A stretch of 37,768 nt of DNA from Rhodospirillales bacterium (GCA_018662225.1 JABJGO010000062.1:1-37768), one strand, 5' to 3'; shown: positions 25,412 through 33,699, counted from the first letter of the stretch. Numbers and translations: made by a program. The notes: generated by a model from the sequence alone, not told the origin.

Positions 25412-27217
25412 TTAACCTTCAATTTCCTCACGCTTCATTTCCAACTCCAGCCACTGGTCTTCCAGTTGCGCCAGCATTGTCTGTGCCGCACCCAATGCGT
25501 CCACAGCCTGCTGAAAAGCATCGGGGTTCTTGGTGAACAGGTTGGCGTCTTCCAGTGTTTTCTCATGGGTGCCCACCTCAATCAACAAAGCTTCTACCTG
25601 TGCCGGTATGGCCTCAAGCGCATGCTTGTCCTTGAATGTCAGCTTACCACGCGACGGTTGGCTGGATGATCCAGACGGTTTTTCTTTTTTCGACTTTCCG
25701 GATTTAGCTGCTTCCTTCGCCACCACGCCTTTGCCGCGCTGGTTGACCATATCGGAATAGCCACCCACATATTCACTCCACTGTCCGGGACCTTCCCAGA
25801 CGATGATGGATGTTGCCACCCGGTCCAGAAACCCACGATCATGACTGACCAGAAAGACCGTGCCGCTGTAATCGGCCAGCATTTCCTGTAACAAATCCAG
25901 TGTTTCCAAATCCAGATCGTTGGTGGGCTCATCCAGTACCAATAAATTGGAGGGTAACGCCATGGCCCGCGCAAGCAACAACCGCCCGCGTTCGCCACCG
26001 CTTAAGGCGCTGACCGGTGTGCGTGCCTGTTCAGGCAGGAACAGAAAGTCCTTCATATAGCCCATCACGTGGCGGGTTTGATCACCCACAGAAACCGTAT
26101 CGCCATGGCCACCCGTCAGCACGTCTTTCAGGGTGGCATTGTCGTCCAGCACATCGCGACGCTGATCCAGCGAATTGATCTGTAAATTGGTACCCAGCCG
26201 CACCGTACCTGAATCCGGTTCCAGATTATCGGTTAGCATATTCAGCAGCGTGGTCTTGCCTGCGCCGTTGGGGCCAACAATACCAACCCGGTCACCACGT
26301 AAAATTCGGGTCGAGAAATCCGACACAACAGTTGTGTCGTCCCAGGTCTTGGATATGCCCTTGGCCTCACACACTAACTTGCCCGATGCCTCACTGGATG
26401 AGGCAATCATGGTCGCCATGGTGCCCGTCTTGCGTTGTTCCTGACGTTGTTGCCGCAAGTCATACAACGCACGAAGGCGACCCTGATTTCGTTTACGCCG
26501 AGCCGTCACCCCTTTGTGCAGCCAGCTGGTTTCTTCCACAAGTTTGCGGTCCAGTTTATGGCGGTCGCGTTCCTCGATCTCCACGAACTCATCCCGCCAG
26601 GGCTCGAAATGCTCAAAACTTTTTTCCAACCGGTGTGTTTTTCCAAGATGCAGCCATACTGTGGACCGGGACAGGTTCTCCAAAAACCGGCGATCATGGC
26701 TGATCATCACCACAGCGGACCGGATTGGCCGTATTTCAGACTCCAACCATTCAATAGCCGGTAAATCCAGATGGTTGGTGGGCTCGTCCAGCAACAACAC
26801 GTCCGGTTCCGGGGCCATGGCACGGGCCAGCGCACAGCGGCGAGCTTCGCCACCGGACAAGACCTTTGTGTCTTCATCACCCGTCAGGCCCAGTTGCTCC
26901 AGAAGGTACGTAACCCGGTGGGGATCATCACCGGGCGTTAGGCCGTCCTCAACATAGGCCCGCGTGGTGGCAAAAGCGCTCAGGTCCGGTTCTTGCGGCA
27001 GGTAGCGAACGGTGGTGCCCGGCTGTACAAACAGATCACCACTATCACGATCCACCAATCCAGCCATAATCTTCAGCAACGTTGATTTACCTGATCCGTT
27101 TCGGCCCACAAGGCACGTACGCTCGCCCTCCATAAGGGCAAAATCCACCCCGGACAACAACGGTGTGCCGCCAAAAGTGAGATGAACATCGCGCAAGGTA
27201 AGGATCGGTGGTGCCAT
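25412..27217 (-). CDS. ABC-F family ATPase (Uup-like)
   Basis: A protein of 601 residues from the ATG at 27217; the frame opens 12 codons earlier at 27253, but MAPPILTLRDVHLTFGG is the usual start. There are two ATPase domains: Walker A GRNGSGKST and GPNGAGKTT, signatures LSGGEARR and LSGGERGR, and Walker B LLLDEPTNHLDL and LVLDEPTNDLDL. A basic linker (RKRNQGRLRALYDLRQQR) sits between them, and a C-terminal coiled-coil extension (last about 80 residues) is typical of Uup. ABC-F proteins act on ribosomes or, for Uup, limit branch migration. No membrane segments are present. Confidence 0.92.
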   Translation of the reverse strand: MAPPILTLRDVHLTFGGTPLLSGVDFALMEGERTCLVGRNGSGKSTLLKIMAGLVDRDSGDLFVQPGTTVRYLPQEPDLSAFATTRAYVEDGLTPGDDPHRVTYLLEQLGLTGDEDTKVLSGGEARRCALARAMAPEPDVLLLDEPTNHLDLPAIEWLESEIRPIRSAVVMISHDRRFLENLSRSTVWLHLGKTHRLEKSFEHFEPWRDEFVEIEERDRHKLDRKLVEETSWLHKGVTARRKRNQGRLRALYDLRQQRQEQRKTGTMATMIASSSEASGKLVCEAKGISKTWDDTTVVSDFSTRILRGDRVGIVGPNGAGKTTLLNMLTDNLEPDSGTVRLGTNLQINSLDQRRDVLDDNATLKDVLTGGHGDTVSVGDQTRHVMGYMKDFLFLPEQARTPVSALSGGERGRLLLARAMALPSNLLVLDEPTNDLDLETLDLLQEMLADYSGTVFLVSHDRGFLDRVATSIIVWEGPGQWSEYVGGYSDMVNQRGKGVVAKEAAKSGKSKKEKPSGSSSQPSRGKLTFKDKHALEAIPAQVEALLIEVGTHEKTLEDANLFTKNPDAFQQAVDALGAAQTMLAQLEDQWLELEMKREEIEG

Positions 27218-27272
27218 GCCCCGCATATACAGGGCAGAGGCGGGGCAGGGCAAGTAATCCTCCGGGCTGGGC

Positions 27273-27301
27273 TTGGATTCAGTAACCCCAGAGGTTAAAA
27301 T
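27273..27301 (+). promoter_or_regulatory. Candidate promoter for the PAS-protein gene
   Basis: TTGGAT (27273-27278) and TAAAAT (27296-27301) are 17 bases apart and lie 30 bases before the ATG at 27331, in the divergent region with the ABC-F gene. Confidence 0.45.
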
Positions 27302-27330
27302 ATGAACACATAAAGGGATGATGTAACCAT

Positions 27331-27855
27331 ATGATCAAATTGCCAGAAGAATGTACCCACGAGGATTACGCCACCTTGTTCGAGTTTTGGCGCTCGGCAT
27401 GCACCAGTGATGAAGATTGTCCCAAGCTCCGCGCACTCAACCTCATGGACGTCTACCTGATCGCCCCGCGACTGGTGATAATCGATGTCGAGGGTGATGC
27501 CCCGGACCGGCGATTCCGCTGGCGATATGCAGGCACTGGTATCCGGTATCTAACAGGCGTGGAGATGACAAATCGCTACGCTGACGAGATGTTCACCAAC
27601 CATGCCAGGGAGCAGTGTAACGCGGTCTATGGCGGTATCTGTGATACAGGCCAGCCGCATTTCTGGCATTATTCCGTTAGCCTTCAAGACAGCAGGCTCA
27701 GCTACCGGGAATACGGACGGCTCTTGCTGCCCGTTATGGACGATGATGGGAAAGTCAGCCACCTGATTGGTGTTTATGTGTACTCTCTGGACCTCACACG
27801 CCCTGAAACGGAAGATTCGAAAAAACCCATGATCAGTATTGAGCCCATAACATGA
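27331..27855 (+). CDS. PAS_5-type sensory domain protein
   Basis: A 174-residue single-domain protein whose RFRWRYAGTGIRYLTGVEMT region followed by NRYADEM matches the PAS_5 family, common in alphaproteobacteria and often encoded near signalling genes. There is no output domain, membrane segment or signal peptide, so it probably acts by protein contact. Its stop codon overlaps the ATG of the broken homocysteine methyltransferase remnant (ATGA), suggesting the two were once coupled genes. Confidence 0.78.
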   Translation: MIKLPEECTHEDYATLFEFWRSACTSDEDCPKLRALNLMDVYLIAPRLVIIDVEGDAPDRRFRWRYAGTGIRYLTGVEMTNRYADEMFTNHAREQCNAVYGGICDTGQPHFWHYSVSLQDSRLSYREYGRLLLPVMDDDGKVSHLIGVYVYSLDLTRPETEDSKKPMISIEPIT

Positions 27856-27947
27856 CCAACAGCATTGCCTGACTGGAAGATCGACTTAACGGCACCGGCG
27901 CGCCCGTTGTTATTAATGGTGGTATGGGCAATAGACCATTTGACTAA
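27852..27947 (+). pseudogene. Remnant 5' end of a homocysteine S-methyltransferase gene
   Basis: From the ATG at 27852 the frame reads MTNSIA, an in-frame TGA at 27870, then LEDRLNGTGAPVVINGGMG before it loses similarity and stops at TAA (27945-27947). The VVINGGMG block resembles the beginning of homocysteine S-methyltransferases (hydrophobic-DGGxGTELE type). The rest of the gene is missing. I see this as a truncated remnant at the left border of a rearranged segment; the short length keeps confidence moderate. Confidence 0.45.
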
Positions 27948-28002
27948 TTAGCCAGTGCGGGGAATGCTCAGGTTTCAGCTACTAAAAAAAGGGCCTGAAC
28001 CC

Positions 28003-28638
28003 ATGGCCAATGACATCACGAAACCACTAGGCCTCGTCGCCGCTGGCTATGCGGTGCAGCTAAAGGAACACGGAGCCACTCCCATGGGTGTTTTGTGGAG
28101 TGATAAGGAAGGTCAGGAACTGCGGTTTAGAATTCTAATGGAACTCATCGAGGCCGACATTAATAACGGGGGTCTAACCATTAATGACCTGGGTTGCGGT
28201 TACGGCGCGTTCTTCGAGTTTCTCAAAGATATGCCCCTATTGGAGGGTGGTCACTATTACGGTTTCGATATTTGTGATGATATGGTAGAGGCAGCGAAAC
28301 AGCGAATAAGTGACCCTCGCGCCGTTTTCATGGAAAGTTCTTTTGCCACCCAAAAAGCTGACTACTCATTTGCATCCGGCACCTTCAATATGAAGGGTAC
28401 AGAGCCGGATAAAGACTGGTCCCAATATGTTAAGGAAAGCCTGCGCCAGCTTTTTAGCCAATCAGCCAAGGGTATGGCTTTCAACATACTTGATAGCAGA
28501 CAGAGTGAACGACAAGAATGGCTGTATTACGCAGACCCAGAAGAGCTTCTTGATTATTGCAGGTCCACTCTTTCGCCTAAGGTCAAATTGATTGACGGCT
28601 ATCCCTTGAAGGAAGCCACCATACTGGTTGGCAAATGA
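28003..28638 (+). CDS. Class I SAM-dependent methyltransferase
   Basis: A 211-residue protein from the ATG at 28003 (AAGGGCC upstream); GTG 27955 and ATG 27964 are alternative starts. The SAM-binding motif INDLGCGYGAFFEFL, the following acidic FDICDDMVEAAKQR and the ASGTFNMKG segment fit class I methyltransferases often found in O-antigen or capsule clusters. Here no glycan genes are near, and the gene sits between a broken methyltransferase remnant and a dehydrogenase fragment. It looks like part of an acquired segment; base composition appears more AT-rich than the flanking core genes. Confidence 0.78.
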   Translation: MANDITKPLGLVAAGYAVQLKEHGATPMGVLWSDKEGQELRFRILMELIEADINNGGLTINDLGCGYGAFFEFLKDMPLLEGGHYYGFDICDDMVEAAKQRISDPRAVFMESSFATQKADYSFASGTFNMKGTEPDKDWSQYVKESLRQLFSQSAKGMAFNILDSRQSERQEWLYYADPEELLDYCRSTLSPKVKLIDGYPLKEATILVGK

Positions 28639-28662
28639 ACGATTGTAGCTCGCTAACGTAAA

Positions 28663-28830
28663 TGATTGAACCGCCCTACCGGGTCGGCACAGGCTCGTCA
28701 CCGGAATAATCATAAAATCCACGGCCGGATTTACGGCCCAGCCAGCCTGCTTCCACGTACTTGAGCAACAGTGGGCAGGGGCGGTACTTGGTATCAGCCA
28801 AGCCTTCGTGCAGCACTTGCATGACCGCCA
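28663..28830. repeat. Direct repeat copy A of the 3-hydroxybutyryl-CoA dehydrogenase 3' end
   Basis: 168 bases match 32061-32228 in the same orientation with nine mismatches by eye (about 95% identity). It covers the last 51 codons of the dehydrogenase gene, its stop and about 13 bases beyond. Identity ends sharply at 28830/28831. Confidence 0.9.
28676..28830 (-). pseudogene. 3' fragment of a 3-hydroxybutyryl-CoA dehydrogenase gene
   Basis: On the minus strand the fragment reads [17 protein letters not shown], continues through [16 protein letters not shown] and ends VPTR with a TAG stop, all in one open frame. It equals the C-terminal 51 residues of the intact gene at 32074-32955 apart from one residue (Leu versus Thr). 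It has no start or N-terminal domain, so it cannot make an enzyme. Five of the six codons that differ from the intact copy are silent, which implies divergence under selection before this copy was cut off. Confidence 0.88.
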
Positions 28831-28940
28831 TTTTTTGAAGTATGCATCCAGGAGGAATTCCAAAAATCAGGAGAATCGGAACATCCGTCTTGAAATATCA
28901 AATCGCAATACACATATAGTTGTATGTCGACGTTTTATAG
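28831..28940 (+). other. Region between the dehydrogenase fragment and the sensor kinase
   Basis: A short AT-rich stretch directly follows the repeat border. It contains an AGGAGGAATT sequence (28850-28859) that would be a strong ribosome-binding site but precedes no convincing gene; a 25-codon frame from 28842 is not recognisable. A promoter for the kinase probably lies here, but I cannot name a clear one. Confidence 0.4.
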
Positions 28941-31900
28941 ATGTACCCAGTGCTTGAGATACATCATTCAACTATGGAGCATGGAGTGACTGAGGCCACG
29001 ATCAAATTGGGGTTAATGCCGCCTCTCACCGGATTGGTTGGAATTTACGGCACGGAAATCGCGCGTGCTGGCTTGATTGCGTGTCAGGAAGTGAACCAAG
29101 ATGGTGGTGTTTTAGGGCGGCCGCTGGAGTTGATGATTGAAGACGATGGGAGCCTTCCGGAAAGCGCCGTTACCGCCGCCGAGAATTTAGTTATTCGAGA
29201 TCAATGCTCTGCCATTATTGGAAATCTTCTTTCCAATTCACGCATCGCCGTTGCCTATCGCGTCGCCGAGCCCCGCAAAGTCCCTTATTTGAACTTTTCG
29301 TTTTATGAAGGCAGTATCGTCAGCCGTTACTTCTTCCATTTTGCCGCACTGCCCAATCAACAAATTGACCGCATGATTCCTTACATGCGTGAAAGGTTTG
29401 GGCCACGGATGTTCTTCGCAGGTAACAATTACGAGTGGTCACGTGGGTCCATCCATGCTGGCAAACTCGCACTTGAACGTGTCGGCGGAGTCGTTATTGG
29501 AGAGGAATACTGCCCCCTCGGTGTAGACGAAGCGGTGATCGAGAGCCTCCTGGATCAGGTTGAGGAGGCGTCACCCGATGTGTTTGTCCCCTATTTCGCT
29601 GGCGCGGACCAACTGACCCTTCTTACCCAGTTTACAGAGCGCGGATTAAAGAAGCATATCGCCGTCGTCATGGGACATTACGACGAGGTGATGGCAAGTA
29701 ATCTGTCGGCAGAAATTCGCGAGGGTTTTTTCTCCAGTAACACCTATTTCATGACCGTGGACACCCCCAGTAATCATGATTTTCTAGCACGGCTAGCCAA
29801 ATTTCCCGAGGTAACTGGTGTGTGGCCACACGGGAATGGCACGCTTACTAACTTTAGCGAAGGTGCTTATATTTGCGTCAAAGCGTTCGCCAAAGCGGCC
29901 AACCTTGCAGGTAGTGTGGAGCCCGAGGCTCTTGTCGAAGTGCTAAAAACGATTGATGTAGACGCCCCTCAAGGGACGGTGCAGATGAACCCACAACATC
30001 ACCATGCGAGGGTCAATACGTACCTGTCACGTTGCGGGGCTGATGGCGTCTTTGACATTGTTGAAAGTTTTGGCACTCTCGATCCAATTTTGCCAGAACG
30101 CTACAGTCATCAAGTCATAAAACAAAGTGCCACACTCGAAGAAGATATGCGGCTTCAGGCCCGTATTCTTGAACTGATGCCCGAGGCAGTGTTTATCGTC
30201 AGCATGACAGACAAGTCTGTCGTTTATGCCAGTGGAAGTGCGGAACGCATGTTCGGGTACGGGATAGGCGAATTGCTTGGATTGCCCATAACGCAGTTGT
30301 GCGAGTCTCCTGATGTTAACACTAAATGCTTTTTCGACGATGATTACGCCGACCTCACCCGCAAAGGAGGCTGGAACGGAGAAATCCATAGAGTCGAAAA
30401 AAATGGCTCGGGAGGCATTTGCTCCCTATCAATTTCTATCTTTACCCACCCTGTTCACGACGAGGTGTGGCTGTTTGTAGCCACCGATATCACCGAAAGA
30501 AAGATAGCGGAGACGGCGCTAAAGGAAAGCGAAGAACGGTATGCATTCGCGATTTCAGGAACCAATGATGGATTATGGGACTGGAATATTGAGGCAAATT
30601 CCAATTACATGTCGCCGCGGTTCAAGGAAATTCTAGGCTATCGGGACAGCGAGCTTGAAAACAAAGTGGAAGTGTTCTTCAACGCGTTGCACCCGGATGA
30701 TGCTGAGCGTGTCACAGCGGAAGTGCAGGCGCATTTTAAAGAATACGTTCCTTTTAACACAGAATATCGCCTACGGCGTAAAAAGGGCGATTACGTTTGG
30801 ATACACGCCAAGGGCCAAGCGGTCCGAAGTTCAGATGGAACGGCACTTCGCATGGCAGGTTCCATCAGTGATATCAGTAAACGTAAACAGGCGGAAAGAG
30901 CCACAAAAGAATCTGAGGACAGGTTAAAAGAAATTCTGAAAATTGCACCAGAAGCGGTGATCACCATTGGCGGCAACATGAAAATACAGCTATTCAACAA
31001 GGGTGCGGAACGCATCTTTGGGTACACCGTCAATGAGGTTTTGGGACAATCAATGGATATTCTTATGCCGGAGCGACTACGCCAAGGGCACCGCAGGCAT
31101 ATTGATGGGTTTGAGGGGTCTTCTGATACATATCGGTTTATGGATCAGCGAGAGGAAATTATAGGGCTTCGTAAAGACGGCAGCGAGTTTCCAGCTTCTG
31201 CATCCGTATCAAAGTTAGAAATCGGAAATGATAAAATATTTACGGTTATGCTTCATGATATTACTGAACGTCGGAGAGCCGAAATTGAACGCCGTGAAGC
31301 CCTGAACGAGGCCGAGCAAGCCAATAAGGCCAAATCCGAGTTTCTGGCGTCGATGAGCCACGAATTGCGGACACCACTCAATGCCATTCTTGGATTTTCG
31401 GACATTCTGAGTCACGAGTACCTGGGCCCGATTGGATTAAAGAAATACGTTGAATACGCTAATGATATTCACGCCAGTGGCAGTCACCTGCTGTCGCTGG
31501 TCAACGATATCCTGGATATCTCATCGATCGAAGCCGGCAAGACATCCCTGAACATTAAAACCCTGAATTTCAAAGAAATAGCCAATGAAAGCATGGTGAT
31601 CGTTGCCAACAGTGCGGAAACCAAGGGTATTAAGCTGATAGATGAAATACCCTACGATCTTCCACTGTTAAGCGCGGACGGTCAGGCAATAAAGCAGATA
31701 CTTCTCAACCTTATGGCCAATGCCATTAAGTTCACACCGAAGGGAGGAAGTGTCACCTTATCGGCGAAAGCGTCGAAGACAACATTCGGCGTCGTGATCG
31801 AAGATACCGGGCTTGGCATTTCCAAAGAAAAATTACCGGAAATAACGAAGCCCTTCACCAGGTCGGTACGCGATCCCCATAAAACCGTTGAGGGATGGGG

Positions 31901-32063
31901 ACTCGGATTGGCAATCACCAAATCCTTAATCGATCTCCATGAGGGAAGCCTGGATATCAGCAGCACGGTTGGCAAGGGAACGACGGTTGTTGTGACGCTA
32001 CCCAATAATCAGCCGCAGTATGAATTGGCCCAAGGACAGGTCATAGATTACCGAATTGGATAA
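28941..32063 (+). CDS. Soluble sensor histidine kinase with AmiC/UrtA-like ligand-binding domain and three PAS domains
   Basis: A 1040-residue protein. Residues about 18-385 form a type I periplasmic-binding fold of the amide/urea class (GLMPPLTGLVGIYG; NYEWSRGSIHAGKLALERVGG; GEEYCPLG; NPQHHHARVNTYLSR). PAS domains follow at about 403-522, 530-650 and 656-780, then HisKA with His807 (MSHELRTPLNAILGFS) and an ATPase domain with N-box NLMANAIKFT, G1 EDTGLGI and G2 GWGLGL. There is no signal peptide, no membrane segment and no receiver domain, so it should sense a ligand in the cytoplasm, as AmiC does. The start could also be ATG 28974 or GTG 28986. Its stop codon is the first base triplet of repeat copy B. 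Confidence 0.93.
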   Translation: MYPVLEIHHSTMEHGVTEATIKLGLMPPLTGLVGIYGTEIARAGLIACQEVNQDGGVLGRPLELMIEDDGSLPESAVTAAENLVIRDQCSAIIGNLLSNSRIAVAYRVAEPRKVPYLNFSFYEGSIVSRYFFHFAALPNQQIDRMIPYMRERFGPRMFFAGNNYEWSRGSIHAGKLALERVGGVVIGEEYCPLGVDEAVIESLLDQVEEASPDVFVPYFAGADQLTLLTQFTERGLKKHIAVVMGHYDEVMASNLSAEIREGFFSSNTYFMTVDTPSNHDFLARLAKFPEVTGVWPHGNGTLTNFSEGAYICVKAFAKAANLAGSVEPEALVEVLKTIDVDAPQGTVQMNPQHHHARVNTYLSRCGADGVFDIVESFGTLDPILPERYSHQVIKQSATLEEDMRLQARILELMPEAVFIVSMTDKSVVYASGSAERMFGYGIGELLGLPITQLCESPDVNTKCFFDDDYADLTRKGGWNGEIHRVEKNGSGGICSLSISIFTHPVHDEVWLFVATDITERKIAETALKESEERYAFAISGTNDGLWDWNIEANSNYMSPRFKEILGYRDSELENKVEVFFNALHPDDAERVTAEVQAHFKEYVPFNTEYRLRRKKGDYVWIHAKGQAVRSSDGTALRMAGSISDISKRKQAERATKESEDRLKEILKIAPEAVITIGGNMKIQLFNKGAERIFGYTVNEVLGQSMDILMPERLRQGHRRHIDGFEGSSDTYRFMDQREEIIGLRKDGSEFPASASVSKLEIGNDKIFTVMLHDITERRRAEIERREALNEAEQANKAKSEFLASMSHELRTPLNAILGFSDILSHEYLGPIGLKKYVEYANDIHASGSHLLSLVNDILDISSIEAGKTSLNIKTLNFKEIANESMVIVANSAETKGIKLIDEIPYDLPLLSADGQAIKQILLNLMANAIKFTPKGGSVTLSAKASKTTFGVVIEDTGLGISKEKLPEITKPFTRSVRDPHKTVEGWGLGLAITKSLIDLHEGSLDISSTVGKGTTVVVTLPNNQPQYELAQGQVIDYRIG

Positions 32064-32228
32064 TTGAGCCGCCCTATCGGGTCGGCACAGGTTCGTCACC
32101 GGAATAATCATAAAATCCACGACCGGATTTACGGCCCAGCCAGCCTGCTTCCACGTACTTGGTCAACAGTGGGCAGGGGCGGTACTTGGTATCGGCCAAG
32201 CCTTCATGCAGCACTTGCATGACCGCCA
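32061..32228. repeat. Direct repeat copy B, within the intact 3-hydroxybutyryl-CoA dehydrogenase gene
   Basis: This is the partner of 28663-28830. It begins exactly at the stop codon of the sensor kinase and extends into the dehydrogenase coding sequence, where the gene continues intact. Together the two copies bracket the kinase gene. Confidence 0.9.
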
Positions 32229-32955
32229 GACAGATATCCAGACCAATGAAATCAGCCAGCTCCAGCGGGCCCATGGGATGGTGGGTGCCGAGCTTCATGG
32301 CGGTGTCGATGGAATCCACGGAACCCACGCCTTCGTAGAGGGTGTAGATGGCCTCGTTGACCATAGGCAGCAGAATACGGTTCACGATAAAGGCCGGGAA
32401 ATCTTCGGCACTGACCGGGGTTTTTCCCAGACGAAGGGTCAGATCCTTGAACACAGAAAACGTGTCTTCATCGGTGGCAATGCCACGGATCAGTTCCACC
32501 AATTCCATACGCGGCACCGGATTCATAAAGTGCATGCCGACAAACTTGCCCGGGCGGTCTGTGTATGATCCCAGACGCGTAATGGAGATGGATGAGGTGT
32601 TTGAGGCAACCAGCGCGTCTTCGCTCAGGTGTGGGCACAAATCTTTCAGAATTTCTTTTTTGACGGCTTCGTTCTCGGTGGCGGCTTCCACCACCATCTG
32701 GCAATCGCCAAATCCGGCATAGTCTGAACCGGTTGAGATAAGCTTTTGGGCGGCCTCGGCAGCGGCAGCGGTAATTTCTTCGCGCTCGACCTGACGGGCC
32801 ATGTTCCGTTCAATTTCCGACATGGCGCGTTCGAGGTTTTCTGGCGAGATATCCACCAGATGCACATTAAAACCGGATAGGGCACAGACATGAGCGATGC
32901 CGCTGCCCATTTGGCCGGCACCGATAACGCCAATTTTTTTAATATGCTCGGACAT
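32074..32955 (-). CDS. 3-hydroxybutyryl-CoA dehydrogenase
   Basis: A 293-residue protein with an N-terminal NAD-binding domain (KKIGVIGAGQMGSGIAHVCA, Asp in HLVDIS) and the helical C-terminal 3-hydroxyacyl-CoA dehydrogenase domain. Catalytic features include SNTSSISITRLG, the His in VGMHFMNPVPRMELVE and the late LGTHHPMGPLELADFIGLD. It reduces acetoacetyl-CoA or oxidises 3-hydroxybutyryl-CoA in fatty-acid, butanoate or polyhydroxybutyrate metabolism (Hbd/PaaH type). It has its own promoter at 33023-33051. Its 3' end is duplicated at 28663-28830. Confidence 0.95.
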   Translation of the reverse strand: MSEHIKKIGVIGAGQMGSGIAHVCALSGFNVHLVDISPENLERAMSEIERNMARQVEREEITAAAAEAAQKLISTGSDYAGFGDCQMVVEAATENEAVKKEILKDLCPHLSEDALVASNTSSISITRLGSYTDRPGKFVGMHFMNPVPRMELVELIRGIATDEDTFSVFKDLTLRLGKTPVSAEDFPAFIVNRILLPMVNEAIYTLYEGVGSVDSIDTAMKLGTHHPMGPLELADFIGLDICLAVMQVLHEGLADTKYRPCPLLTKYVEAGWLGRKSGRGFYDYSGDEPVPTR

Positions 32956-33022
32956 GTGTGCTCCTAAGCGGTCTTGAGGCTGAGACAGTCAAACGGCTGC
33001 CACCAAGTTATTTCGCACCTGC

Positions 33023-33051
33023 ACAATAAAGACGGGATTCAGGGGTGTCAA
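33023..33051 (-). promoter_or_regulatory. Sigma-70 type promoter for the dehydrogenase gene
   Basis: On the minus strand TTGACA (complement of 33046-33051) and TATTGT (complement of 33023-33028) are 17 bases apart. The expected start near 33016 leaves about 60 bases of leader before the ATG at 32955, and TAGGAGC lies at the ribosome-binding position. Confidence 0.7.
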
Positions 33052-33086
33052 CGCGCCAAAACACAGGCCTTGATACAATTCGAAGC

Positions 33087-33134
33087 GCTGCCCCAGACGC
33101 TGCCTCAGGCACCGCCTTGGGCGTTACCTCAGGT
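33087..33134. repeat. Four imperfect tandem 12-bp units
   Basis: Units GCTGCCCCAGAC, GCTGCCTCAGGC, ACCGCCTTGGGC and GTTACCTCAGGT lie end to end. The last one overlaps the stop codon of the adenosyltransferase gene. The units are partly self-complementary (CCTCAGG/CCTGAGG-like), so the array could form small hairpins in the 3' end of that transcript. Confidence 0.5.
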
Positions 33135-33695
33135 GTTGGCACCCGGTTGCCACAGCACATCATCCCGGCCGTCATCATTGGTGTGGCGGGCCAGCACAAA
33201 CAGGTGATCAGAAAGCCTATTCATGTATTTAATGGCCGCCGGATTGACGGATTCTGTGGTGGCGAGTTCTGTCATCAAACGCTCCGCACGCCGGGCTACA
33301 CAACGGGCCAGATGCAGATGAGCCGCCGCCGCTGATCCACCGGGTAAGACGAAGGATTTCAACGGTTCCAGACTGGCGTTCATGGCATCGATTTCGTTTT
33401 CCAGGCGTTCTACTTGTGCGTCTGTCGTGCGCAATGCGCCGTCACCCCCGCCCTTCTTGTCTTCGGGCCGGCACAGATCGGCGCCCAGATCGAACAAGTC
33501 ATTCTGGATACGGGCCAGCATGGCGTCCACATCACCCGTCACGTGCAGCCGCACGATCCCGATCACGCTGTTGGTTTCGTCCGCTGTGCCGTATGCCGCC
33601 ACACGCAGGTCGTGCTTGGGCACCCGGTCACCAGACCCCAACGATGTTTCGCCTTTGTCACCGCCGCGGGTGTAGATTTTTGTCAGTGTGACCAT
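33129..33695 (-). CDS. Cob(I)alamin adenosyltransferase, PduO type
   Basis: A 188-residue protein of the PduO family. The N-terminal ATP-binding motif KIYTRGGDKGETSLGSGDRV is complete, as are AYGTADETNSVIG and the helix RCVARRAERLMTE carrying the conserved Arg residues. It adds the adenosyl group to cob(I)alamin, making the cofactor for mutases such as methylmalonyl-CoA mutase. It is 4 bases behind the twin-transmembrane gene. In many alphaproteobacteria etfBA follows and then 3-hydroxybutyryl-CoA dehydrogenase; here etfBA is absent from this position. Confidence 0.95.
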   Translation of the reverse strand: MVTLTKIYTRGGDKGETSLGSGDRVPKHDLRVAAYGTADETNSVIGIVRLHVTGDVDAMLARIQNDLFDLGADLCRPEDKKGGGDGALRTTDAQVERLENEIDAMNASLEPLKSFVLPGGSAAAAHLHLARCVARRAERLMTELATTESVNPAAIKYMNRLSDHLFVLARHTNDDGRDDVLWQPGANT

Positions 33696-33699
33696 AGGC

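Noticed and set aside
28462-28863. Minus-strand open frame covering the dehydrogenase fragment
   Set aside because: It reads the fragment in the wrong frame; the frame that matches the dehydrogenase is the one ending at 28676.
33008-33335. Small open frames on both strands in the gap between the adenosyltransferase and dehydrogenase genes
   Set aside because: They arise from the 12-bp repeat units and from the antisense of the adenosyltransferase; they cross the dehydrogenase promoter and show no family features.
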